Below, piece after piece: positions 24,501-37,221 of a DNA stretch of 64,000 nucleotides; the first letter of the stretch is position 1; every line of letters begins with the position of its first letter. This stretch comes from Monosporascus cannonballus (Eukaryota; Ascomycota; Sordariomycetes; Xylariales), in NCBI GenBank assembly GCA_004154925.1, contig QJNS01000059.1:62001-126000 (forward strand), in the 5' to 3' direction. The position numbers and the translations under genes were made by a program. The notes beneath the pieces were generated by a model. It had not been told where the DNA came from. It worked only from the letters and a program-made list of their open reading frames with translations, and searched no databases.

Positions 24501-27500
24501 CCGATTTCAAATACCAGGTACATATTATAAATCTATATTAATATAGCGAAAAGTTAGAAAGAGATATGTACCTTACGTTTTGGCATTAATACGAATATAT
24601 TTTAATTAAACAAATCTTATAATTATTAAAGATTTATAATTTTAATAACATTACGAAAGGCTTATATTATAAATAAATTTTTTAATTACAAAAAAATACG
24701 GCATTTATATAAATATCAAATGTGAACAATATAATTTAAAATATCTGTTATAATAATAACCGACAAGATATAATTTACGTTATAGCAAATTATACCGGCC
24801 TCATAAATTATTAAATTATTAAATTAATTACGGACCTCTAATTAATTACGGTTTTTGCAATTTAACGAAAAAAACTACATAAATCGAATACCATATAAAC
24901 GATACGAAAGAAGGATTATAACTTTATAAACCGGGCTGCCTAATTAAAAAATCCATATTATATAACCATTATATAAATATTATAGTTTATAGGGTTATAC
25001 GGGTAACAAATATGCAAATTATGCATAAAAATACGGCAAAAAATGTTTATACATAATCCCCAAATATTTGGTATTATTATATAGTTCGAATAAAAATTTC
25101 CAAAACAATTTAAACGCAAATATTGCGTTTAAGACGAACACAATTTTGAGATCCGAAAACGTAAAAGGAATTATTAATGCATAAATTGTAATAACGCGCG
25201 AAAAAAAAGCCGAAAAAAACAAATTTCCGAAAATACTTAAAAATATTAATTAATAAATTAATTACAAACGGAATATATAGGTTAATACGAAATTATACGT
25301 TACATTTAATTACGGGTAATACGCTATTTCTATATAGCTTTATAAAAAGTGAGACGTTCGAATAAAATATAATTAATTAAAATTGTATAAATTATAAATT
25401 TAATTACTTATATTAATTTCGTTATTAATTGTATGAGGTACCGTATTGTAAAATATTATTAAAAATAAATACATTATATTGATATTAAAATTATAATATA
25501 AATATTATATTTATTATAAGAAGATATAAAATAATAAAAAGGTAAAAGATTATATTAACGGTTCGTTTACGTCCAATAAAGTCTTATTTTGCTTATTAAA
25601 CGATAATAAGAACGATAACAAACTGCCTTAATTAAAATTATTAATTAAAGTATTGATAATTTATAATATAAGATTATAATTTTTTTCCGTATGCAAAATA
25701 TTATAATTATCCGAAACTAAATTATTTTTAGCCAATTCGGTATTATAAACTTTTTAAGCAATTAGGTTAAAGCTATTTATAAGTTAATTTTTATTTTTTA
25801 TCGTATTTAGCTAATTAAGCCTATTTACATCGTTAATAATAGGTACCGAATTATTAAAATCGATAAACTTAATTTTTATAATTTTACAGCCCGCGGTTAA
25901 AATCTTTTCACATTTCCAATTATTCTTTTTAATTTAAGACGGATATTTTTTAATAAATTAAAAATTCCAAAACAAAAAATAAACGCGTTCGAAAATTTTA
26001 TTATAAAAGTCCCGAGTAACATAATGCTTATTTCGCAAAAAAACATAACGGGCATAAAATTTGCATTATAAAGATATATAATGCCTAATTAAAAACGAAT
26101 CTCGGAAAAAATAATATTAATATTATATATATTATTTTTTACCGGCAGAATTCGTCAGCAAGCCATAAATTATAATTTTCGCCTTTTCGATTAAATATTT
26201 TTTATATTTTGTTTTTAATTCTATCGGAACCAGATTTAATATTAAAATCGAATTAATAAATACTTCATTTAATATTGCAAAACGTAATATTTAATTAAAA
26301 TAAAACATTTTCTGCCGTAATTAAATTAATTAGCCTTATAAAAAATAATAATATCGGTATTAACCGCTTAATATAATTAATATCGCTATATCGTATAATA
26401 TGCGAAAAATATAAATAAATTTAAGTTTTTTAAAAAAACGGTAATAATTTGGAAAGTTCTTTTTAATAAGAATAATATTAATTAACGGTTAGTTATTATC
26501 TTTAATAAGATTAAAAAATTTATTACCTTATAAAATATCGGCCGTATTAAAAATATTTTCGGCCTTATAGTTATCTAATAAAAAGGCATTATTTAATATG
26601 CTTTGATTAAAATTACGCCGTTTATAAAATAATATAAATAAGTTATATTCCTGAATTAAAAAATAAAATATTTACGAATTATCCGTGAAATTCTTTATAT
26701 TATTAAATAATATATTATTAATAAAAATAATAAAAGATTTTAATTAAAAATATCTTTATTTATTAACGCATCCTAATTAGCACCATATATTATTTTCTTT
26801 ATTTATCCGTCGTAACCAATATATTTATAAATTACATTATACAAGATAAATTTAAATTCGGCGATGGTTAATCGGGAATATATATATTTTATAAATTCGG
26901 TAAATTCGGTTGTCGAAGAAAGGTTTTCGATCGAAATATTTTGGGCAGTTTTATATATACTAAATATTTTTCTAATAAATGGTTTATATCGAATACCTAA
27001 TTGCTGAAAGAATAATGTAAATATATAAATATTATATATATAAAAAATAAAAGGTTTAAAAAAGAAAACTTTCGGCAATTCTTAATATAATTACGTTATT
27101 ATATTTAAAATTTAACGATCCGTTTTTAAAATTACTTATATTTTATACGTCCCGGTTATATTATCGGGTTAATAAATACGTATCAATATATATAAAAAAT
27201 TTATTTATATGTAAAAAAAAATAAGAACAATAAGAAATTATTGTTTTTTATCGTATAAATCGGTTATTTCGGTTTAATTGGTTTATATTTTCCAAATATT
27301 ACTAATTACATTCAAATTATTATAACTAAAATAGGAATATTTCGAAAACCGATAAAATTATTTTTTTTAAATTTATATATCTTTAGGAAAAGTTTTCGGT
27401 AAACGCCATAAATATCGTTAATAATATTTTCGTTTTTATTAATTACACTTAATAAAATCGAACGGCGTTTATTATATGGTATATGCTTTAATTTGGGAAA

Positions 27501-28883
27501 ATCGAGGAATTTTTATTTATTACATTTATAAAACGTATTAACAGAAATAAGGAATAAAACCCGGATAATGTTTATTACGAATGAATAGGAAATATTAGAT
27601 AATACCAGATATTATTATAATGTTTTATAAAACTAATTTTTTTATATTATTAATTAAACCGAAATATAAATTATTTTAACCTTTTTTTAAGGATACGCTT
27701 ATAATTACGAGCAAAGGCGGTAATAAAATTTCAAATAATAATACCGTATTAAAACGTTGCATTACGAATATGGTTTTAAATAATAAAATTATCGTATTAA
27801 AATACGATATCGGTTTATTATATTTAGCGATAGAATATAATTTATTTTAATTAAAACTGTATTATTATAAAAAGAATTAATATAATTACTTTGGTTTTAT
27901 TTATTAACTAAATTACATTTTTATTTAACATATAATAATTTTCGTAAATACTTAATTTTTTAACATATTAATATTATCCTATAATAACATGAAAAATAAA
28001 AAGAATTTACTTAATAAATAAGATAAATAATTATCATTAATTTTGGAAATTATTTTAACGATAATAGTTAAAATTATGAAGAAAAAGATACGTAAAAACG
28101 TCCGGATTATTATTATTACGAAAGCGCTTTATTTTCCGTTTCATATTATACGATTGTTATTTTTTTTAAGTATATTATTATTTTGTTTAAAAATTTGAAT
28201 TAATTAAGGGTAGGCGTTTTTATAAAGCGTTAACTTTCGTTTCAAGTAATATGGATTATTTTAATTTTAAGTAATACTTTTTCTGGCGAAGGACAAAATC
28301 TAAGCCCTTTTAAAAAAGTTATAAGCTTTCCGTATAATATATTATGGTATTTGCGTATAACAAGGTTTTAATTTGTTGGAATTAAAATTTTTATTAATTT
28401 TCGCATATTAATAGCTTTTTGCGGATTCGGTTTTTTTTAAAAAAAAATATTAATTAATCGGTTAATCCAAATATTTGAATTATACGATTAGCCATTATCT
28501 TGGCAAAAAACTTAATTACGAATAAAATTTTTAAATGTTATATTAGGTTTTTTATATTAATGTTAAAAATGTAATATACGCGTATGTATATTTTATTTTA
28601 AGGATATAAGGTAATAAAACTGAAAAACTTCGGATTTGTTATATTTTAAGAAAAGGATAATAACGTAATAGGTTCGGGCTATAACTAATAAATACCTTAA
28701 GATTTAGAAATGCCAAACGGGTTTTAATTAGGACTAAAATAATATTGGTAATACGCCATATTCAAGGTAATCGTATAAATATATATATATCGTTATAAAA
28801 ATATTTTATTATTAAGTTATTACAGATTTTCGTATTTTTAAAGAAATAAAAGTGCCAAACGAAAACGTTTTTGCGTAATTATA
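18561..28883. other. Unresolved AT-rich block inside element VII
   Basis: About 10.3 kb with no domain that I recognise. It interrupts the gag-to-pol order of VII. The composition and TpA excess look like RIP, which implies that it was repetitive. Several open stretches exist: plus strand 18905-19147 (about 80 codons, no Met), 22360-22542 and 24206-24409; minus strand 19047-19349, 22075-22293 and 26803-27078. None carries a motif I can name, and overlapping open frames on both strands show how little open length means here. No LTR, terminal inverted repeat or RT motif was seen. It could be an old DNA transposon or a retroelement too decayed to recognise. Confidence 0.5.
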
Positions 28884-29003
28884 ACTTAGGCCTCGTTGGC
28901 TCGTTACGGGGATTTGGGATTTGATTGGTTAATATTTAGCGTTATGGAGCGGTATTTCAGTGACTTTGAAGAAATTGGGAAAACGAGCCAGGGAGGCCTG
29001 AGC
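28884..29003. mobile_element. Short inverted-repeat element (MITE-like), about 120 bp
   Basis: Terminal inverted repeats: left CTTAGGCCTCGTTGGCTCGTT (28885-28905, a 21-mer given here by its ends CTTAGG and GCTCGTT), right 28982-29002; they differ at three positions. The dinucleotide TA flanks it at 28882-28883 and 29004-29005, as for Tc1/mariner-type insertions. It is distinctly G+C richer than its surroundings and has no coding capacity. The terminal repeats do not match those of the pogo-like transposon at 54325-56185. Confidence 0.55.
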
Positions 29004-29017
29004 TAGCTGAGGTAATA

Positions 29018-29415
29018 TGTTATGACCTAACGGTCTTGGCTTCCTTGCGGACGGTCGGGCCCACGAAAAAAACATAGCTCCGACCACCGCCAGGAAGTCA
29101 CGTAACCGGCTCAAAGGTCTCAAGGTGCTAAGCACCTTCAGCCCCTTAAGCCGGCAAAGGAGCTCAAAGGATTTAACGGGCTTAAGGGTTTAAGCCGCTT
29201 AAGTACCTTAGGCCAGAATAAAGATATATACGTTTATTATTTTTATAATTTAGATAATTTCAGCTTATAATAATAATTCGTTACTTAAGGCATTTTTAAT
29301 ATTATAAAACGTAATACGATTATTGTATTTATTATTTAAATTCTTACGATATTCTTATTAATATAAATCCGTACAATTAAGGTTTAATAATTAATTAAAC
29401 CCTTAATTGGTTATA
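29018..29415 (+). repeat. 5' LTR of element III (LTR family A, 398 bp)
   Basis: Starts TGTTATGACCTAACGGTC. The U3 holds repeated GCTTAAG/CTCAAAGG-type motifs (29100-29215), then ATATATACG as a likely TATA region at 29222-29232, then the part shared by families A to D. Its first 200 bases are better preserved than those of the 3' copy. Confidence 0.9.
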
Positions 29416-29439
29416 TGTTATAAGCTTTTATTCTGTAAT

Positions 29440-30970
29440 ACTGTCAAATTTTGAATAATATCGATTAACGTTATATTTATTAGCAGGTAAGCCGAATCAC
29501 CTATTTACCAGGTTCCCGATTATCCGGATACTGGAATGGAATCCGAAAAGGAAAAAGAGAAACTTTGGTTTTTTTGCGAAAAGGTTCTTTTACGACTTAA
29601 TGTTATGAATAAACGTATCTTTTAGCTTAAGAAAAATAATAATGAATTTACGACGTTTTTTCAAGTCATTTATAAGAAATTTAAGGAAAAAGAAAAAGTT
29701 TCCGAGCCCGGGAAGTCTTTTTAAGTAAATTAAGTTATTTAGCTGAATTTTACCAAGGAACCAGGAAAGGTTTTTAAGCCTTTTAAGCCAGAACCTTTCG
29801 ACGGAACCTTAATTAAGTTATAACTATTTTTAACTTAATGCCGAACATATTTTGAGTATTTTCTTATTCGATTTATTACGCCTATTATACGAATCGAATT
29901 TGTAATCGGACGATTTACCGGGAATACGGTTTTTTGGTTTGAGTCCGTTATAAGAGAATACGTTACCTTGCCAGTCGCAAAACGAAACCCAAAAGTAATG
30001 CGAATTTATAGCGATTACGAATAATTTGAACAAGCATTAACGAAAACTTTCGGAATAGTAAATAAAAAAAATAAAAACCCAAATGCAGACCTAGCAGTTA
30101 CGACAGAAGGGATTAGTATCCAATTACGGTAATATATTAATTCAGCTAGTAGCATAATTGAACTGGGGATAAAAAGTACTAATGGCTAAGTTTTTCGACA
30201 GCCTGAAAAAAGAAATATAAAAAAAGCTTTTTAAATTCGATTAACGTAATTATTGATTGGATTATATCGTTATGGTAGTAAAAATTAACGATCGATAATA
30301 TATAGAACGCATTAAAAGTAATAAAAGAAAAAATAACACTAAACCCCGATATATAATTAATACTAGCGTTTTTCGATATAGTAATATTTTTTACGATATA
30401 AAACCAGGACCTATAGAACTAAAAGCTACCTATAGGAAGGATTGGAACTAAATTAAGTGTTATAATTATAACAAAATAAGATATAAAGTATTATAGTATA
30501 AAGTACCTAAAAAGTTCCGTCAAAATAATTAAAAACCTGTACCCGAGGGATAATCCAGAGAAAATCAGAAAAACGAAAGCAAATCCATTAATATGATTTA
30601 GCCTAAGTATAGGCTAGGTCCTTTATAGCAAAAGGTTTAATAAGGATTATTACGATAAAAAATCGGACGAAAAATGCGAAAAGCCAGAAAGCTAGAATAA
30701 TAGGTGTCGCGAATATAATAAAAAGCATTATAAAGATGGTTACCCAAGGACGAGGATAAAACAGAAAAGGTTTGTACAGGAATTCTTGATTAATACGGCA
30801 GAATACATACTATACATTGTGGACGACGAGAATATCCCGATTACGAAAAATAGAAATAATATATTTACGAACGAATTACTCGCATATATTACCAAGGATT
30901 CGATTTTCCAAACCGTACCGGAAATAATTAGAACAATAAGTAATAATATCGACATTTTCGAACCATAGCC
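29440..30970 (+). pseudogene. gag remnant of element III
   Basis: The best readable gag of the window. It contains EKEKLWFFCEKVLLRLN near 29543, the conserved P-x-PFDGT segment at about 29782-29806 (reads PEPFDGT), and further down TAEYILYIVDDENIP near 30797, which is shared with the other gag copies. It encodes the particle structural protein. It is interrupted by about a dozen or more stops and probably by frameshifts. The minus-strand ORFs 29830-30033 and 30740-30955 are shadows. Confidence 0.8.
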
Positions 30971-30999
30971 TTAAAAAATGTTTAATAACAGGTTAAAAT

Positions 31000-33900
31000 A
31001 GAAAGCTGGCCCGAAAAAAACTAATGCCCGTAAAAAAACCCCTTTTGTTATTATGGATGGTATAATTATTAAACGGGAAAAAGTTAATTTAGTGTACGAT
31101 AAAAAGGCATTGCTAAAAAGCTATTACAAAATTTTATTTTTAATTGGCATTGATTATAAATTCCCAAAAAAAAATTATTAAAAATACATTACTTTACAGA
31201 AAGTCTTTACAACGATAGTTAAGATAACGCATAATAAGATATAATTGCAAATATAAAAAAAGAATTTATTTCTAAGGAAACGAAATTATAGCAAAATTAA
31301 AAGTAATTAATACAATTCGAAGAAACAGTACGCCGGTAATAACAATAAATATAACAGCTTAATATGTTAAACGAAAAAACATAAAAAGAATTTAACAAAT
31401 TTAAATAAGAGTTAAAAAAGATTATTTATAAAAAAGCCGCGGAATAACAATACTTAAAAGAATTAAAAAAAGTTTCTAAAAAAGGTTTTAAACGCGATAA
31501 AAAAAGGTTAATAACTTTATTCCCTTGGAAATACGAATCGGAATATATTGGTATACCGCAATAATAAATTATAAAACTTTAGGCGGGAATTATATTGTAC
31601 CAGATATAGTTAATAAGTTTAAATTATTATAGAAATATAAGTTAGAACTTATATAACGATAAATGCTGAAAGTTAAAATTTCGCTTACGATAATAGAAAA
31701 ATTATAAGCGAAATTAATTATTTCGAAATTTTTCTTTAAGGATAATATTAAACGGTTAATTTCGACATCGTTTTATTTGAAAATTACGATATGATCTTAA
31801 GATTGCCACAGATACGCCAGTACCGAGTTTTAATTAACGGTAAAATTAGCTAAGTGAAATTCGCTTCATTTCTTATTAATAAACGAAAAAGAAAATTAAA
31901 ATTTTAATATTTGATCGATAATAACGACACATATAAGTATAAGAATATGAGAGAAACCTTATTACCTATAAGGACAAAATATAAGAAAAAAATGAGTAGT
32001 AAAGAAAAGTACGACGTATCGTTTTTACTATTAGAACAAAATTAAGGTAACTAAATAACGATTTGGAATGAAAATAAGGATAATAGCCCAGAAAATCAAA
32101 GAATTTAACTAATATATTATTATAATACTATAAATATAAGCAGTTGTTTAAAAAAAGCTTAATACAAAATTATTAGAATATAACAATTAAAATTATAAGA
32201 TAATTCCTAAGGAAAAACCCTTGACGAAATTTTACCTTATTTATAACCTTAGCGGGAATGGATTACGTACTTTCAAAGAATACCTGGAAAATCGGTTATA
32301 GAAAGAATAAATTCGACATTCAAAGTTACTAGCAAGATATCCGATATTCTTCGTACCAAAAGAAAATGGAAAATTACGACTTATAGTTAATTATTAACAG
32401 CTAAACGATATTACTGTTAAAAACCAAATATTATTATCCCTAATTACGGAAATAAAAGACCGATTTTACGAAACTAAATAGTTTAGAGTATTAAATTTTA
32501 AAAATAAATATAACTTTATTAAAATTAAAAAAGAAATAAGAATAAAAGATAACTTTCAGAACGAAATACAGATTATTTAAGTATTTGGTTATATTAACAG
32601 AATTTGGGAAAATACCTGTATTTTTATAACGGATAATAAATTATGTACTACGAAAATATTTTGACATTTTTGCCGTTTGCTATCTCGACGACATTTTTAT
32701 TTTCTTAAAAACGGAAAAAGTATATGTAAAATCCGTTTATAAGGTTCTTTAAATTTTATAGAACGTAAGGTTATTTATTAACGCAAAAAAAGTTAATTTT
32801 ATAAATAAAAAGTGGAATATTTAGGATATATTATTATCTCAGAATATATCAAAATAGACTTTAAGAAAATTGCTATAGTTACAAAATGGCAAACGTTAAC
32901 AATAATTAAGAAGGTATAAGTATTCCTTGGATTCCCAAATATTACAAAAAGTCTATTCGAAATTTTAGCAGAATAGTTATCCCTTTAATAGATTTTAAGA
33001 AAAAAAGAAAAGAAGTTAAATGGACGCCAACTACGGAAAAAGTATTTTAAAATATTAAGGATGCGATTATTAGCGAGCCAGTATTAATTATATACGATCT
33101 AAACCGTTTCGTTAAGCTAAAAACTGACATTTCGGATTATGCGTAAAGCGTAATAATCGGATAAAAAGATAATTAAGGCAAATTGTACCTTATTGCATTT
33201 TTTTCGTACAAATTGAAAAAGGCCGAATTTAATCACGGCATTTTAAATAAGGAATTTATAGCTATTATAATGGTATTTCCAAAGTTTAAGCATTTTTTAA
33301 ATGGAAATTTGTATTAAGTCAAAATTTATACGGATTATCAAAATCTTATTCGAGTTATTACGATTAGAGAATTTATAAAACGATAATTTTATTATATAAA
33401 GGAATTAACGAATTTTAATTTCGTTATTATTTAAAGGAAAGGGTTAGAAAATAATAAATCCAATATTTTAATTAAGCGACCGAACTTCGAAAAAAAATTA
33501 GTTAAAGTTAGTTATATATTTTTTAATACCATTATCAAACGATATTTATGTTAGTAATAAATTAGAACAATTCGAGTAATATCTTTCGATATGTATTAAC
33601 AGATTTAACAATATAACGATAATTTTCTAAAAAACTAAAAAATAAATAAGATATAAATTTTGAATGAATACCGGAACATTTCAATACGAAAAATATATAA
33701 ATATTAATTATACGGATATTTAGAGATTTATAAAACCTTAAAACGATTTTAACGTATATATATTTTTTAGAATAAAATTAACGGTATAAAAGGTTATACG
33801 CCAATACGATATTTGCGTTAAAACGAAATCTCGACGATATAAGTTATACGGAAAATTAAAATTACTATTAATCGTAAAATAATTATAATATTGAGTTATA

Positions 33901-34730
33901 TTCTATTTTATTATTAAAATTTCTATGTTAAAACATCTAATTACGGGAATATATTATAATAATATTTTCGTGATCGTCGACTAAGTCACGAAAGTTTCTT
34001 ATTTTTTATTATAGTATAAAAATATAAACACTAAATAAATAATATATATTTTTTAAAATATGTTTTCAGCATATATAAATTATTAATGGAAATTATTTTA
34101 TATAAAAGATCGATATTCGTATCAAAGTTTTGGCAAAGGTTAATAATATAGATTGGCTTAAATCATAAGTTATTTAACGTATATAAACAATAAATAAATA
34201 AATAAATAAAACGAATAAATTATATTTTAAAACTTTATTTACAATATTAACTTAGTTATGAATAAAATAATTACGATAATTATATTAAAAAATAAAAACA
34301 GAATTAGAAGTCGCACGAAATTAAATAAGTAAGTATCATAATTAAAAAACGTTAAAGGGATTAATTTTCGAAATAAGGAAAACGGTTTTTTTCTTATGAA
34401 ATATATTTAAATAAAATAATTTAATAAAACATTCGATTTGAAATATATCGATCCATGCAGAATTATTAAGAGAATTTTAGAAAATAATTATTAATTAAAA
34501 GGTTTATTAAAAAATAAATTTTGTTCGAATTAATAACGGATATAATCAAAGTGCATATGGTATAAAGCGATATGGAAGTAAAAGACGAATAAACATACGA
34601 AACAAAGAAACTTTTCGACATACGAAAAAAAACGCATTTATTTAATACCTAATTAAGTGGAAAAAATACCCGGATTCCGAAAATACCTGGGAATTCGCTG
34701 AGAACCTTATTGGCGCCCAATATCTATTAA
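31000..34730 (+). pseudogene. pol remnant of element III: protease, RT, RNase H, integrase, chromodomain
   Basis: Protease end: NYDMILRLPQI-type sequence, related to the D/N-M-I-L-G-L-P-W motif, near 31785-31815. RT: GKLRLIVNY at about 32370-32396 and YLDD at 32681-32692. RNase H: YDLNRFVKLKTDISDYA near 33092. Integrase: catalytic core about 33950-34230. Chromodomain: EYPDSENTWE-like sequence (YPDSENTWEFAEN) about 34660-34706. Stops are numerous and mostly TAA/TAG. It would have supplied cDNA synthesis and integration; it is now non-functional. Confidence 0.85.
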
Positions 34731-34779
34731 AGATTATTTATTAATAACGACGGACGTATCCTAATTAACGGTTGACCAG

Positions 34780-35330
34780 TTAATAGCCCCGATATCGGGC
34801 TAATCGGTCGTAACTTGCGTTAACGTAATAGCCGTAACGGCGGCCTTTAATAATTTTTGTTTTTTTTAAGCGTTTGAATTTTCCCATAGCTTTCGTACTT
34901 TTAATATTTCGATAAAATACTTCGATACTACGACGACGAAGCAGCCGGCTTTGTTTTTGCAAATGGTTTAACTTGTTAATAATCGTTCGTAACGTTTCGC
35001 AAACCTATTCCTTTTTACGTTTTAAACGATCCTTTTTATCCATAAGGTTTTGATATTTAATTTTTAAGGGATCGAAAACATTATAGGAACCGCCGTAATA
35101 GATATAATGTACATATTTTAAGAAATCTCAAATAATTTTATATTTTATATTTTTTTATAGCGAAAACAAAAAGATATGTTAAATCGAAAACGTTTAATAC
35201 GTTTTAAAAGAATAAAAACGTTATTAAGTTTACGAAAGCGAAATTTTTCTATGCGATTCGATATAACGAATATAAAGAAAAAAAGGTTACATAACAGGAT
35301 TAATAAACGAATAATTTGATTTTTAAGCAC
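34780..35330 (-). pseudogene. Antisense open frame of element III (basic coiled-coil protein)
   Basis: Opposite to pol, in the 3' region. The N-terminal 61 codons (35330-35145) begin MLKNQIIRLLILL and include the repeated FRFRK and FRFN motifs. After one frame change the reading continues with YYGGSYNVFDPLK and then an Arg/Lys/Leu-rich, coiled-coil-like stretch with LMDKKDRLKRK and LQKQSRLLRRRSIEV, ending RYGYYVNASYDRLARYRG before TAA at 34780. The second part, about 113 codons, has only one internal stop (TAG for Gln). That is far fewer than in any random frame here, so it was a real coding frame. No known family is recognised. Confidence 0.7.
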
Positions 35331-35341
35331 AAAAACCCTGG

Positions 35342-35355
35342 AAAAGGGGAAATCG
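35342..35355 (+). other. Polypurine tract of element III
   Basis: AAAAGGGGAAATCG directly before the 3' LTR start TATTATAACC. The same motif lies next to the 3' LTR of VIII on the other strand. Confidence 0.8.
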
Positions 35356-35753
35356 TATTATAACCTAACGGTTTTGGCTTCCTTATAAACGGTTGGGCCT
35401 ACGAAAAATATATAACCCCGACTACCGCCAAAAAGTTATATAACCGGCTCAAAGGTTTCAAGATGCCAAGTACCTTAAGCCTTTTAAGCCGACAAAGGAG
35501 CTTAAAGGATTTAACGGACTTCAGGGTTTAAGCCGCTTAAGCACCTTAAGCCAGAATAAGGATATATACGCTTATTATTTCCATAATTTAAATAACTTTA
35601 GCTTGCAATAATAATTCGTTACCTAAGGCACTTTTGGTATTACGAAACGTAATACGATTATTATATTTATTGTTCAGATTCTTACGATACTCCTGTTAAC
35701 ATAAACCTGTACGACTATGGTTTAATAGTTGGTTAAACCCCTAGCTCGTCACA
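35356..35753 (+). repeat. 3' LTR of element III (LTR family A, 398 bp)
   Basis: The same length as the 5' copy. Ends CTAGCTCGTCACA at 35753, after which gag/pol sequence of VII resumes. The differences from the 5' copy that I checked are almost all C/T or G/A. Confidence 0.92.
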
Positions 35754-37221
35754 ACATACGGCCATTATGTTAAAAAGGGCTAAATATTTAGGAATTGCCA
35801 TAAAACGACGTGTTTTGGCTATAATAAAAAAGGTTATTTCCGAACGAATTACCTGAAAAGACCTTCGATAAATATTAATTCGAATTCCATATATCATTTT
35901 CATAAATAAAAAGAAAATTCTTTATTACGTATGTATTGTTTTTTAAAAACGCGTAAGAAGAATTAATAAATATCGTTTTGTAACCAAATAAATTCGGGGG
36001 CAAATTATAATACAATATGTCGTAAAATGTTCGAAAAAAATGGCCAGTTATTTCGATTAAAACGTCGACCGAAATTAAAAATGTACGTACTCAATTTTAT
36101 TATAATATATAAATATATTATATGATAAATATCAATTATAAATTTATTTAATATTACAAAATTGAAAAATATAGTTTCGTTGTCGTAAAGACAAAAGGAC
36201 CAGATATTATATTAGGGTTTCTATAATTTCGAAAATCAAACCCCATTATTAATCAAGTATTATTTTAACAAAGATATTAATTTTAATCTGAAAATATTAA
36301 GTTCGTTAACTTGGCAAAAGAAAATAAGAAATAATACTTTCGCCATAATTATGGCGGTTATTATACTTACGATATCGGATAAAAAAGATAAGAAATCTAT
36401 ACCGAAATGATACGAAAAATAAGAAAAAGAATATTATAGTAATTATGCCGAAATATTCTTTCAGAAGGTAATTATTAAATTACCGAAATATTTATTATAG
36501 AAGCATATAATAAATTAGGTGGAATAATAACTTAGCCGGAGCTCCCATATTATTTACCCTAAAGAAAAAAAAGGCGTTACGCCTTTACGTCGACTACAAA
36601 AGGCTTAATCGGATAATTCGCAAAAACCGTATTCCATTATTGCTGATATAAAAAATCCTAGACCGTTTAGCAACTGCCCGTATATATACGAAGCTGGACC
36701 CAAAAAATACGTACCGCCGAATATGTATTAAAAGAGGTAACGAATAAAAAACTGCTTTTAAGACGAGATATAGGTATTTCGAATACTTAATAATGCCGTT
36801 TCGATTTTTTAACGCCTCGGTTACGTTCCAAATATACATTAACCGAACGTTAATAAAAATGAGTAAATAATTTTTACATAGTTTACCTCGACGATATACT
36901 GATATTCAGCAAAAACCCAGTAAAACACGAATAATATGTTCGCGAAATAGTCGAAAAGCTAAAAAAAATAAAAGTTTTACGTAAACATAAATAAATATAC
37001 ATTTTGTATATTTTTAATATTTTTAAGTTTCGAATTTTGCAGAATAATATTAAAATAAAAAAAAGGTTACGTTAAAGCCATTAAAATCTAATAATTACCG
37101 AAACACATTTATAATATTTAAGTTTTTTTAAAATTTACAGTATTTTATTGAAAATTTATCAAAAACTATGCAAAAGTATTTGCACCATTAACGAATCGAT
37201 TTTGCAGAAAGGCTAAGAGGC
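35754..37221 (+). pseudogene. Element VII: second zinc knuckle, protease region and reverse transcriptase
   Basis: At 35811-35852 CFGYNKKGYFRTNY is a CCHC knuckle with Cys2, His and Cys3 changed to Tyr. RT follows: [13 protein letters not shown] (about 36570-36607), DRLATARIYTKLD (about 36660-36700), and YLDDILIFSKN with YLDD intact at 36884-36895. The last readable part before the solo LTR is APLTNRFCRKAKR (about 37186-37220), the RT/RNase H link. This RT differs from that of I-VI and VIII (VDYKRLN against VNY-QLN). The minus-strand ORF 36594-36839 is a shadow. Confidence 0.85.

Larger units (their letters stand above)
29018..35753 (+). mobile_element. Element III: full-length dead Ty3/gypsy chromovirus, plus strand
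   Basis: 5' LTR 29018-29415 and 3' LTR 35356-35753, both 398 bp (family A), enclose gag (29440-30970), protease (about 31530-31830), reverse transcriptase (32280-32750), RNase H (33000-33450), integrase (33640-34560), degraded chromodomain (about 34590-34720), an antisense frame (34780-35330) and a polypurine tract (35342-35355). Unlike II, VII and VIII its flanks do not match: TAATA at 29013-29017 against ACATA at 35754-35758. The RT catalytic box YLDD (32681-32692) is intact, although the frames are broken by stops. Confidence 0.92.

Noticed and set aside
26803..27078. 91-codon minus-strand open frame beginning MPKVFFFKPFIFYIY
   Set aside because: Aromatic/Ile-rich low complexity, no motif, no neighbouring continuation.
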